In this document: positions 51,346 through 62,900 of the stretch, piece by piece
How the letters are laid out: every line of letters starts with the position of its first letter
How positions within the stretch are numbered: the first letter of the stretch is position 1
From: Gorsachius magnificus
Lineage: Eukaryota > Chordata > Aves > Pelecaniformes > Ardeidae
Length of the DNA: 64,000 nucleotides
Assembly: GCA_034008185.1 (NCBI GenBank)
Contig: CM067084.1
Location: 12,419,385-12,483,384 of the forward strand
Direction: 5' to 3'
The notes under the pieces: generated by a model
What the model saw: the letters and a program-made list of their open reading frames with translations, nothing else
The model's database searches: none
Told to the model about the DNA's origin: nothing
Translations under genes and position numbers: made by a program

Positions 51346-53692
51346 TAATCAAGAACTTTGAAAAATGATTGAATTTAAGTTTCTTTTTATAATTTCATAG
51401 ATAAAAGTTATTATCATTAACTTTTTTATCTTAAGCATCTTTAGGTATCAATATGTAATTTTGGTACTGACCCATGTCTCACGATTTTGAACACTTAACA
51501 TGCATTAAGATTTCAGTAAGATTAGAGGAAGCTAACAAACATCCTCTTCCCTCCTAAGTCCTCCCTGTTAGCACTGCATGTCATTCTTACATATGCCGTT
51601 ATTCCTGAATATTTTCAAGTTGGCAAACTCAAAGAAGGTATATCTGTCCTGAAAGAAATCTACTGATTCGGTAGTTAATGGCAAATGAGCTTCAGAACAA
51701 GTGTTGCACAATTCTAATAAAGCAAACCAGACCCACAATCCACCTAAGAAGTCCAAGAAGTTAAAGAATGCAGCATCTTCCCTACCTTGCATCCTGTGCT
51801 GTTCCTTGTCTGGAGTCACTAGTAGCGGTGATCCCAAGAGCATGAGGAAAAATGTACTGGGAAATTTTCTCAGTAATGTTTTCTTCACACATAAGTGTGC
51901 AGAATGAGGCTTTTTCATTGGCATCACTTGCTTTTGTCATATTACTATTTCCAGTTTTTCGTACTCTAGAGAAACTATTTTTGGGAATAAACATTTAAGG
52001 ACCTAATTTTGTTTTAGAGAAATAGACCCTATGTGTCAAATCTTAGTCATATTATAAGCATAAAAACTTTGTTCTTAAAAGTTCATTAGAAGGCAAAAGA
52101 ACGATCATTTACTAATGGGAAATCTAAAATATTTATTGAGTGTCCTGATGATTCTGCAGACAATTTGTGTATCAATCATCATAAAAGCTGAGGAAAAAGA
52201 GTATTTACCACAAACAGTAGTGCAAAATAGTCACTGCCACAGGTTAGCGTTTTCATATAAATATCATAATGGCCAGAGATTTAAGTTCAGGAAAAAAAAA
52301 AAGAACATACATAGATGCAATCCTAAACCATTCTTAAGGTTTTCTTAAGCAGCCCAGATTTATGAAAGTTTGTGTAACGTTTATCATCTTATTTTTCCAC
52401 CGCAGCCTACCTGCATTTCTAGCAAAATGAATGCATTTGTGCATTCAGTTGTCATCAGCAGCTCATCACACATAGTTTCTTTTATCATAACTAATAATTA
52501 TTAGTTGACCTAAGCAGATAGAAATAATGATGTAGAATTCATTCAGAACGGAGCTGCTGTGCAACAAGGACTCTTTGTTTCCTCTGCACACATACGTCTA
52601 ACTACCAAAGCATCTGTAGGGTGCCCTGAAATAATGGGATCCTGATTCTGCAAACGTATATGCCAATTTTTAATTTATAACACACTGACCTTATCGAAGC
52701 TAATCACAAACGTGTAGATAGGCATGCACGTATCTGAAGGACAGGGAGTATTTAGCTTGGAAAAATGGATGTATATTATAGATAAATGAAAGAAATGGTG
52801 AGTCCTAACAACATTTAGAAAGCACAGTAATGGTTAAAAAAAAGATAATCCTAATAATTTTTGGAAAATAAACACGAGTATATCCAGTATTAGTTCTATT
52901 TTGGCAACAGGTGACCTACAATGCTATAGCATATACTCCAGTTACTAAGAAAAGAATAATGATTTTAAGTTTCAATACTTAAAACTACTAAACCGGCTTG
53001 AAAACTGTAGATCTCTACAATAGCGCATAAACAAGGATAACCAAATTTCAGTCATTCCATATTGATATTATTTATATCAAAAAAACTACATATTTGAAGC
53101 AAATACTTTTAAAATTTGGCATTTATGTCCATAAATACGAGTAAGCTAAAGTAACCACTCTTTCATCTCTTCAGATCTAGTTGTAAAAGTAGAAAATTGG
53201 GAATGAATGATCTGCCAATATTAGCCCTAGCCAGCTGTTTCAAAGATCTCTGGTTCAAGTTCTTGCTGCACTATGCCCTGTGCGATCACAGCTAATTCAT
53301 AGAGTTTCTGTGCTTCAAATCCCACGTGAAAAGCCAACTTTTCATAGAATTGTCCTCACAATGAAATGAAGGAAAATAGCAATGTTAAAATTCAGAATAA
53401 AATTACTTTAAAATAAATAGTATTGTTTCTGATACTAGAAACAGATTTTAGCCAAGCATGAGAAATCAACAAACTGTAACATACAGGTCTTCAAAGGACT
53501 GACCTCAGAGTACAGAACTTCTTTTCAGGCTGATTTGCTACAAGACAAAGCAGATTAATGGCAATTAAATACATTTCATTCATCTTCCTTCTACTATTTA
53601 GTTCTGATATGAAACCAATGTACCTGATATATTAGAAACATTTGAAAGAACAAAATTTTAGACATATTAAAGGACTGAGACCCCCAAAACAA

Positions 53693-53699
<7 letters not shown>

Positions 53700-53724
<25 letters not shown>
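53700..53724 (+). repeat. A25 homopolymer
   Basis: An uninterrupted A run follows atatttt and precedes ggagtc. Nothing upstream resembles a retrotransposed transcript, so it is treated as a simple repeat. Confidence 0.9.
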
Positions 53725-55710
53725 GGAGTCAAGAATTAAATAAAGCCTCTAGATTAGGACTGAGACACAACAAGGTATTCAGGAAGCATGGAAGAAAGCT
53801 TGTTTTCCATTGCCTGTCCTTAGTGTGATCTGTCTGGAGGCTTAGTTATCAGAGGGATGTTCAAAGAACTGCTGCTTACTTGGAAGAATGGAACAATCCT
53901 CTTTGAAAACATTTATAAAAGGAGTATTTTTACATAAAATAAAATGGATAAAGGTTAATTGGTACCGATTCCATCCTGAGAAAGTCAGATGGTGACACAG
54001 TAGCCTTTACACTTAATGAGGCCCAGAGCTACCACAAAGCAAACCCAAAAATTTCACGCAGACTTTAGACAAGAGAAAGCACAAAAAAGCTCAGGAGAGA
54101 TCGATTATCACCAGGGTGCTCTCTCACTCTCCCCCAGACAATCCAGGAAAGAACAACTGTGTCCTGTTCTAGAAGAAGAGAAAACCAACAAACCACCACC
54201 ACCACCCAAGAGTCACTGTAACCCAGGAAACAGTTTTATTAGTAGCCCATACATACGTGACTCTGCACTTTTTCCCCCCAAATTAATTCTATGTCTACCA
54301 TCTCAGCTGACAAGGTCATCCTGTTTCTGTAAACTGATTTGGTGTTCATGACAAATAAGTTTCCTGTGCTGTATTTTTATGTTTTAGTATGATAAATTAA
54401 AGCGAATGACATGAAATACACTAGACCCTGAAGAAGGAAAGCATCAACAACTTCTTAGCATCTAGCCAAATATATTAGCGTTTGTCAACTTAATTTGAAA
54501 TAGTCTTGGAGAAGTTCAGCTGGAAAGCAGCCAGAAAACTTCCATAAATATAAAGGGTATTTTCTCAGGCATTGCTATAAATTCCTCTTTCTTCTTTTTC
54601 TGACTGAGCCAAAGAGTGTCTTAAAATCTGTGTCTTTAAAACTTGGGAACAGTAGGAAAACTAGTGAGAAGGAAGTCTTGGATGTCCTTATCTGGTGTCA
54701 TTTATGCCTTGCACTTACAGGAGTGGAAGTTCCCAAAAAGTAGAGTTGCAAATTCCTAGCTTTAATTTTTCTTCTAAGAAAAAAAAGAAAGTAAGCAAGA
54801 CAAAAAAAGGGCTCAAACCAAATTCTACTGTGGTAAATATGTAAAGAGTACAATTGATGTTAGACCACATTCCACAGAAATATAGTGCACAGGGAAAGGA
54901 CTGAAGAGGTACTTTCAGAGCAATCCAAAGGGATCCTTTCTTTTCAACATCTTTTCTATTCCTTGAACAGATAAAAGAGTAAATAATCATAACATTTACA
55001 TACCAGTGTAACATGAGAAGAGGGTGCATAATGTATCAATAGGGCTAATATTTTTTCTTGCGGGTCTAATGGGTTATTCCATTATAAATAACAATAAGAA
55101 CACAGCTAAATATGCATTTACCACAGTAATAAAAGTTCCTAAAGGCACCTTAGTTAGCTGGTAAGATTGCAAAGTAATATATTCCCCTTTTATTCTTCTA
55201 TTTGAACCTTCTACACAAGGAAGAATGATTTACACGATCCTTTGTGGTAACAAGTTCTTAAAGCAAACGTACTCTATGGCAATCTGTATCTGCCTGCCTT
55301 TGTTTGCACATTTAAGGCTGCATGGGCCAGACTCTTAAGCTCTCCTAATTCAGTAGCTGAAAGCATTTCTTGCTCTTTCACATAATCAGATCCCAGTATG
55401 TCAAAAATTACTTCTACAAAAAGACCACATGTGTTCCCCAGGACTAACTGCAGTGTTACAGGGGAAAGTTGGCTTTTGAACACTCATATTTAAGCTAATA
55501 CATGCAAATAAAATTATATGTATGTATGTGACAACAGCATGCAACTTGAAGCTTGGAAATGATGTTCAAAATTTAATATAAATGAGAAAGGTTTTGCAAT
55601 CAAACAAAAGAGCAAAGATATGGAAATAACTAAATTGAACAACATGCTGAAGTTATTTATATCAGACTTTTTTTTATTCACCATTTTTCCTACAAACAGG
55701 TTAATACCTT

Positions 55711-55730
55711 CCCCCCCCCCCCCCCCCGCC
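55711..55730. repeat. C17 homopolymer
   Basis: Seventeen C are followed by GCC. This gives a G17 run on the minus strand with G-quadruplex potential. It is the second long C tract in the window after 33248-33270. Confidence 0.9.
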
Positions 55731-57982
55731 AAAGCCTATACTGCAAGCAAACAGATTTATGGAGAGTATATGCAAGTATGAGAGTCTCTGAAAGACTTTG
55801 ATATTTCCTCTTTTGTGACATGTGTCTACTTTCACTAGGAAGAAGGAGATTCAGGGATGAACTCCAATCACTTCAGTAATTGGTGTTCCTGCCTGCTGGT
55901 TCAGATGGATTACTCTTAGTATGATAGGCAGCTAACATTAAATGTCAAATTAACATGAAATATAAGGATGGAAATATGTTGAAATTTGTATACTATACAT
56001 TGGAATGAGAAGGCTATTCAAAATTGATCCTCCAGGGCTAATAATATGTAATACTTAACTCAGCATAACATTTTATTTCTTCTATGCCAAAAAAATCTAA
56101 TTTTACAAATGTAAACTAGAGAACTGTTACTATTTAAAATACTACACACAAGAGTAAATATGGAGCAGAAAGATTTACTATACAACAGATTTCACTGAAC
56201 ATACCAGGAACAGAATATCATGAACATATAAGGAAAAAAGCAGACCATATTTGGCTACTCACATTCCCCAAGCTGTTTGCTAAATACGTGGCATTAGCCA
56301 GTGCAGAATAATCAAAGCATTACCTACCAACAAGGTGTTTGTTGCATTAAAGCACAATATGCTTCCATTAAAGCTTTTGTAGACTGAACAGATACTGTGG
56401 GAAAACTCTTCTGAAGGAATGTGAGAAAAGAACCACTGGAAGATGCTATCTGTATTTTTAGTTTTAAAATTCTATTATTATTTTTAGATTCACCATTGGA
56501 GACAGTTAAGTTTATTCCAAGTCATGAATTGCTACAGATGGAAAAGATTTTCAACAAAATATTTTTACTAAGAAAAAAATTCTGGATAAATGTTTTGAAA
56601 ATAATAAAATTTCTGAACCAGAAAAGAAGCTGCTCAGCCAGTACAGGAAATACAAAAGAGATTAGTAGCTCTCACTTCTGCATACTGTATAAAAGATCAG
56701 ATTTAACAGATGGAAACAGAGAATATCCCATGCTGGAGGCAAATATCATTATCACGAGTCTACTTAATTGTTTGGGATAAAGTTATTCTCTGACCCAACT
56801 ACCAGCTATTCCAGTTAATTTCTATTTTACTACCAATTAAAATTGTATATCTAAAGATGAAAACACACACCCACCCCCCAGAAAAGAATTGAAATATAAA
56901 AAATTAGTTTGAGGGAAAATGTATTTTCTCTCTCTTGATAAAGAATATAATTTTGGTTAAAAGCAGATAATAGATGCACATGAAACTTAATTGCTCAAAT
57001 AGTGATGGTAACAAAACCGTGAAATTTGTGAACATCACTTTTTCAGAGAGGATTAGTTTTCCAGTTGGAGTAAATTATTGCAAAATTCCCTTCTGTCCTG
57101 AGCTAGACATACACATAGCTATATGCCATATTTTACCTATGAAAAATGTTTTGGTGTGTTTTCCCCATTTTAAAATTAATTATTGCTTTTTTTCATATGT
57201 ATTAAATCTGGAAAACAATTAATGTGCTGCTAAAAGTATTTCTGAACTGGTGCCATTCACACTGCAAAATAAATATTTGATAATTAACAAGAATGCCAGA
57301 AGGAAACATTTTTGTATTAATTATTTGTGGTTGAGTTTAGGTATTGATATGTTAAGAATTTTAAAAAAATTTGAAACTATATTGTGAGGTTATTTCTAAA
57401 TTATTATTTTCATTCCATGTTCTCTTTCTTATAGTCTGCCTTGTTTATATCATACTTCAGGTAGATTGAATGCTATTTGTAGAAGTAATTTGGCCTGTTT
57501 TCACCAGCATCAGTCATGGCTTGTCATTATCAATGAGGTCTCCGCTCAAGATTAGTTTCTATGGAAACCACCACTGATATTACTGACACTTGTAGCTTTT
57601 TTTTTTAAGCACGTAACTTTTGTCCTCATTGCTCATTTTCTCTGTACAACTTTTTTTTTTTTTTATTTGCACACTTCAGGAATGTGGCAAAACCCGGTAA
57701 TAAGATCCTGCATCATCTATTACAATGTTATGGTTCTGAGAGGTCTGCTCTACCATGAAAATAAAGAGTATATACAGTAAATGATTTCTCAGGAAAATAT
57801 TTTACTTTTGGAAGTGGTATCAACAATAGGGAGTATTACAACAGCAATAGTTTAAAAAAAAACAACTTGCAGATAGAACACAGTCAAATCACATTCTATG
57901 GTGCAATAAGATGTCAAGAACAGAAAAAAAATTAAGACATGCAATTACAATACCACATATAGAGAGAATCTAACTACCAATA

Positions 57983-58304
57983 GGTGATATTACTTGGCTA
58001 ATAGAGAGTAATACCTTGCAGAAAAACTGACAGATTGTAGAAATATCAGAAGAGATTGTTTAAATTCAATAAACCAGCTGCAAATTAAACTAGACTATGT
58101 TGGCTGTGTCATCACCAAAGATGGCATGGTGCCAAGTGCATCAAAAATGCAAGCTATCACAGAAATGTCTACAGTGGAAAGCATAAAGCAACTGGAATAA
58201 TTCCTAGGCTTTTTTAGTTACTTCACCAAATTCTTTTCAAGCTTTGTTCAAGCTACAATAAAGTGCTGTTTCAACCTCTGAAGACAGGAGTTCCAGAAGA
58301 ACTG
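57983..58304 (+). pseudogene. Ty3/gypsy reverse transcriptase remnant, C-terminal part
   Basis: Three frames are used in turn. At 57983-58027 GDITWLIESN sits where the family has the catalytic DDI(L/I)V box; the first Asp appears lost. At 58029-58073 the frame reads DRL-stop-KYQKRLFKFNK, like the family's RL..VL.RL...GL.LN. At 58081-58257 QIKLDYVGCVITKDG matches the ..YLGHVIS.DG strand, followed by SKMQAITEMSTVESIKQLE, a stop at 58198-58200 and then FLGFFSYFTKFFSSF, matching FLG...YY..FI..FS, the best-conserved gypsy block. At 58260-58304 QPLKTGVPEEL continues as the family's PL..LLKKGVPF.W linker into RNase H. At least three frameshifts and two stops are present. Confidence 0.82.
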
Positions 58305-58387
58305 TCATAACAACAATTCCCCCCCACCCCAAAGTACTTTCCTAGGTTATTTAGGAGCTTCCATATAAAATTAATGACAGATTTTTT

Positions 58388-58790
58388 GATACTGATAGGA
58401 ATAAGTGGTAGTAACCTGTTCTCAAGCTTTGTATCAGGGCAATAAGAGAAGAGAAAACCGGGAAAAGAAAAGAAAATGTATTCCTTGAAACTATATGGCA
58501 GCTGTGGATGACTCAAGTTTAATATTGCAGTTTAAGAGAAAGTGTGTCGTATAATAAAAGATTAGAAAGACTGATCAAAAGACTGTTCCATTAAAACATA
58601 TTATGGGCATATCTGCTGAGGTTGGGAATAAAAATTACAGAATGTTGAGAAACAAGGAAATATACCCACTAGAAAGGAACTAGCAATTGTAGATGCACTG
58701 AAAAATAACATTTAGTCTCAGGATTTCATGGAATACACCGCTGATAAGTCACATACCCTCCCTTATCTTACAACAGTGACTTACTTCAAG
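58388..58790 (+). pseudogene. Ty3/gypsy RNase H remnant
   Basis: RNase H degrades the RNA strand of the element's RNA-DNA hybrid. At 58388-58396 the residues DTD correspond to the family's (L/E)TDAS motif. In an overlapping frame SGSNLFSS fits the GAVLSQ strand. At 58641-58705 the frame reads NVEKQGNIPTRKELAIVDAL, closely following the family's AE.NY.(T)..KELLAIV.A(L/I), which carries the catalytic Glu. A stop at 58719-58721 is followed by SQDFMEYTADKSHTLPYL, matching F...TDHK.L..L with the Asp kept. The spacing between the first and second motifs is about 70 codons too long, so an insertion is likely. Confidence 0.78.
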
Positions 58791-59529
58791 CAACTGTAAA
58801 AACAAAGAGAGATGGTAATTGCAATTACTGTTAGAATCTAACTAATATATTAACTACCAGGTGGTCTGCCAAAGAAAAGAATTGTAGACAACGACTTTAA
58901 CTACTCTAGTGGCAGAAGGATATACTGATCTGAAGTATGTGGAAGGAAGAAAAACTGTGAAGGAACCTTAAAACACTTAACAGATACATTTAGAATACTG
59001 ACATGAAGCTGTGAAAGAAAAAGCTTATCTTTCCAAGCAAATTTGCTTCTGTTTCTTTAGCAACACACCTAAAAAAGCAACAACTAAGCATATATCCCAC
59101 CAAGGTACCATTTGTTCTTAAAAAAAAAGCTGAAGTGAAAAAAAAAAAAATCAGATCAGGACTACTGAACAGAAGAGATGTTCACAGAAGTATGGATCAC
59201 ATCAGTTACTATTTGAAATGCAGAAGACTAATAAAGCCCATACCCCTTTTCCCCATCACCCAAAGGCATTTGCTGTATAAACTTAGCTACTCATTACTTA
59301 AGTAGGACATTCAGAATTTATGACAGACTTCAACCTGCAAAAAAAAAAAAAAAAAAAAAAAAATCAGTACAGTTTCAATGAAAATATAAGAAGAAAACAT
59401 GTAACATCACACCCAGCCCATTCTCATTCAATTTTCCAAACAAAAAGCATGAAATTCCAAGAACTTACATAAAAATCTCAAGACTTTGATATAATTTTTA
59501 AAGTGGCTATTTTCTTACACACACATATA
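58791..59529 (+). other. Uncertain middle of the gypsy fossil
   Basis: This stretch should hold the RNase H-integrase linker and the integrase zinc-binding and catalytic domains, but I cannot place them with confidence. Weak candidates are YPTKVPFVL at about 59095-59122, which may correspond to the Y.PGK...ADALSR linker, and HISYYLKC near 59199-59222, which may be the start of the integrase CxxC finger. No D,D-35-E catalytic triad is visible. The A25 run at 59339-59363 interrupts it. Confidence 0.35.
59339..59363 (+). repeat. A25 homopolymer inside the gypsy fossil
   Basis: A run of 25 A lies between ctgc and tcagtac. It may be a simple repeat that arose after the element died. I see no retrotransposed gene upstream that would make it a poly-A tail. 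Confidence 0.9.
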
Positions 59530-59872
59530 GGGCTTGCACAGCTGTTAATGAACAGAAGGCTAAAACCAGCTCCAACTCAGGAAAAGACAATGGAAGTTCT
59601 GCCAACTGCCTTGGCACAAGATTGGTACTTAAGTTTGTCGCTAGAGGCTTTAAGAGTTTGGTTAAGGCATCCCTTCTAATTTGGTATAAACACAAAGGAA
59701 TAAAGATAAATACTAGGAAGCTCACATTATGCAGACAGCGTAGAAAGAGAAGAAAAAGAAATGTTTCCCAAAGCTTCTAGGGAGATTCTACTACAGGAGT
59801 AAATCCATCTTCAAGAAGCAGAAACAGTATACCTAACCAATCCGAACAGTAATGTTCCAGATGAAACAGACC
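59530..59872 (+). pseudogene. Ty3/gypsy integrase C-terminal remnant
   Basis: At 59530-59589 the frame reads GLAQLLMNRRLKPAPTQEK, a clear match to the SPAQLLM.RRL(R/K)...P signature near the end of gypsy integrases. The frame stays open to about 59670. In the same frame, from 59770, KASREILLQE-stop-IHLQEA fits the family's PRSY.V.T..G..YRRNR.HL block (chromodomain-like or GPY-type end). It continues to about 59872 with ETDQPYQTKSAVLQY, like the hydrophilic pol tail that carries a YxTRSGR-type motif. Both blocks share the frame used by the RT block at 58081, which argues that they belong to one element. The upstream catalytic domain was not found. Confidence 0.8.
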
Positions 59873-59939
59873 AACCGTATCAAACCAAATCAGCAGTTTT
59901 ACAGTACATCACATCAGGACTGCATCAGATCTGATCCTC

Positions 59940-62900
59940 CGCAGAACAGCTAAAAGAAACAAACAGAGACAGTAATTCCAATATGTGAGTGTATCTGAAA
60001 CCTTGCTAGCAGCCTGTATTTTGGGCAATTTTAATAGACTTGAATAAAGTAAACACATTGTCTTATCAAATCTCAGGAACACTTTTTTTTTTTATGATAA
60101 ACACAGAGTTAGGCTTTGCCTCATCCATAACTTCAAAGAATTGGCACATTTTGGATAAGTTTTCATTAATATATTTATTTGTAACTTAAGCCATTGTTCA
60201 TTCCTACTATATCTCATTTCCTGAAAACAAATTTGTACTACAATTGCAGTATCATTTAATATCAGATAGAGAGTACATAACGTTAATAACTTTATTGTTC
60301 ATCATGCATCATACCAGTTTTGGCACTACCCCAATTTCTTCATATGCAGATTAAAACAGTATTCTCCACATGAAAACACACATTAACACAATTTCTCAGA
60401 TGCTATTACATCTCCATGGAAGTCTTAGAAAAGTTTCCATTTCTTCTCCTCATAACGCAAAAGGCTTGACCTCATTTTCTTTCAATACAGAATATATAGT
60501 CAATGCAACTCCGTCCCAGAAAGCTACAGTTTCATGTAGCTAGACCACATGGCTTTACTCTTTGATAAGCAAAACAAAATAGCCCTTTCTTAAACTATTT
60601 CCTATAAATCCTAACTCAAACTATACCCTCACATAGTCCCTCTTGGGGCATATAATGTGCATACATGTGTACATGCACACCTATGTATGTTTACACACAC
60701 ATACACTTCACAAGTGTCTTTGGTAAATGACATATAAATATAACAAGAACCATAATTGATTGAATAAATATACACACATAAATCTAGCATTTAATAAACC
60801 CTGACATCTTTTAAGGGCCTTCTTATTTTACTTTAAGGAATTATAGTGGAATTTCATTTACCTGATATAAGAAAGGAAAATACAAGAAAAAACTCTATTT
60901 ATATTTCTATTAATATGAAAAGCAATGAAATATTCAAGCAAATAGATGGCTTTAAGAATCTGAATACCTAAGGTTTGCAAGTTAGGCTGCCGTTAAGACC
61001 TGGAAAAAACAGATGTCCTGAGCAAGACAGTTTCAGGTTCAGGATACAGCAACAGCTGAACAAACTAGACAATAACAGAGCACATCTGCTGAAAAACTTA
61101 GAGGGGTTCTTTTCTTAACTCAAAATCTTCAAAACCAAAGGTTACAAATCCAGCAACTTTCACCCTGACTGAACAGATATAAATGCAATAGATATGACAG
61201 AAAGGCTGTTAACGTTTACAGAAAGTCAGGATAGTGGGCTGCTTTTTTTATTTCTTATTAGCTTCCTCAGTTCAGCAAAGGGACAACTTGCTTTTCATTG
61301 CTCTATGAGAAATATATGAATAAAAATTAATTCAGACTGACAATGGGCTTCTTGTAGTCTCCACAGTCATACCTCATGTGTAACCTCTGCTGGTAATCAA
61401 GTTAGCTATTTTATCACACCGATTCAAAAAAGAGCTTAAGCAGCATTAGTTTTATTATTTTGACTGCACTCACATAACTTGCACCAGGAATGTTATACTG
61501 GAATTACTTGTTCTCCACTTATCCCAAACAATGTCAGCTTTGAACTGGACTGAGGAACAAAACTGTAGTTCTGCATCAAATCCTCAATTATATTTTAAGT
61601 ATCTTTTGAATGAATTGTGTGCATGTGCACACACGTGTGCATACATAGATCTATTTAATAGAAGCTGGTTTTAAATAACAACCCCAAACAATTTTCATAA
61701 TACATCAGGACTAACACCAAAATGAACTCTTGCTGGAATAAGAACACACACTTACACAGGTAAACAATTATGCACTTTCCCCAAACATATACAAACTTAC
61801 TTAATTTGAATCGTTACCTAACTAGCTTTAGTTTGCATTAAATGAAGAAAGAGAATTAATGTATAATTCCTATTGCCTCTTATTTGTAGTCCTTTAGTTG
61901 CCAGATTCAATGAGTACATTACAAAAACATTTAGACCAAGACTGTTGGATTAGGATAGACACAGCCTCCGGCACTGCTACTCATTATGTTGATCTAAGTC
62001 ATAGTGTACCTTAATGATGGGTTGGAAAATCCATCTCCTTTGAAGTGCACAACCTGAGGTTATATTTAACGGGATTCATTCTAATGTACTCTGCCTCCAG
62101 TTAGTATTGGTTTTCTTGGGAGGTGGAGATTTTCACTAGAGGAAAAAAACAACACTGAAGATTAACAACAGGAGACTAAAACAACCTAGTCCATAAGGAA
62201 GAAAGGCATGCTATCACTTTTAAACACATAAGGTGCTTTGGAAAGCCGGTTTCATGTCTTGGCAAAATAGGATTGTCACATATATCTGTATTTTCCAGGG
62301 CTCAGCTTTGGACCCGGTACGAGATCCAGCCTAGAACGATTAAGCAGGATTCTTTTAGGCATTTTTCTTACACATTTTGACCTACTTTAGTCTTCTACAG
62401 AAGCATAAAATACTGCTACACATATGTAAGATGTGAAGACGGAACAGAAGAGTGTTCTGCTCAAAGCTGAAATTAATTTCAAGTAAATCACTTAAAACAT
62501 GCACCGTATTTTTTAGGTTTTTTAAATTGTGTTGCTTTTCTGCTTTCCATTCATACTACTGCCGTGATTCCTCTCCTGCCTACTCTTTAATTCCAGTTAC
62601 AGCCTAACTTCCCTAAATGTCTTTGAGATCAATCCTTTCTCAAGCTTTTTTAAAAGGAATGCTGCTTTTCAGACCCAGCATGTATTTCCGTGATGTCCGA
62701 CTACTGTATCCTGTAATATGTATTCTAAGAAGAGTTAAACTTGAAGCACATAAACATTAAAATCCATAAAATCTGCTAATTTTAAGATTGGTTGCAAGAA
62801 GGGATTTGCAAAAATTCTAAAGCAAGTCACCGCCACAAAGCCATCTATTATCATTGAGAAGTGCATTATAATCAAGCTCGATTAGACTATCTGAACACCA

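Larger units (their letters stand above)
51346..57889. other. Gene-free AT-rich DNA
   Basis: No supported gene or recognisable mobile element. It holds the A25 run at 53700-53724 and the C17 run at 55711-55727. A block at about 57490-57600 (gcctgttttcaccagcatca, then ggtctccgctcaagattag) looks like conserved non-coding sequence and contains a near-palindrome GTTTCTATGGAAAC at 57555-57568. The 119-residue frame at 56421-56780 has no recognisable domain. Confidence 0.5.
57890..59930 (+). mobile_element. Decayed Ty3/gypsy-type pol fossil
   Basis: About 2 kb of AT-rich sequence keeps, in the correct order, short protein-level matches to Ty3/gypsy pol. These are the RT active-site region and C-terminal part (about 57983-58304), RNase H (about 58388-58790) and the integrase C-terminal region (59530-59872). 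Frames change several times and stops are frequent, so nothing can be expressed. RT N-terminus, protease, gag and LTRs were not found. About 740 bases between RNase H and the integrase end is too short for a complete integrase and includes an A25 run, so internal deletion is likely. The order and the number of independent motif hits make chance unlikely. No family name is assigned. A DIRS or retroviral origin is less likely because the integrase signature is of the gypsy/chromovirus K02A2.6-like type. Confidence 0.8.

Noticed and set aside
51568..51927. 119-residue minus-strand frame just downstream of the LTR, considered as a retroviral remnant
   Set aside because: No gag, pol or env motif is present and overlapping frames are open on the other strand.
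52115..52348. 77-residue frame with a hydrophobic N-terminus like a signal peptide (MGNLKYLLSVLMILQTICVS)
   Set aside because: The rest is unrecognisable and low in complexity, with no splice or promoter context; hydrophobic frames are common in AT-rich DNA.
56421..56780. 119-residue plus-strand frame upstream of the gypsy fossil, considered as gag
   Set aside because: No zinc knuckle, capsid or protease motif; composition is that of random AT-rich sequence.
59339..59363. A25 run considered as the poly-A tail of a processed pseudogene or LINE
   Set aside because: The upstream sequence carries gypsy-like pol traces on the same strand rather than a transcript copy, and CR1, the active avian LINE, has no poly-A tail.
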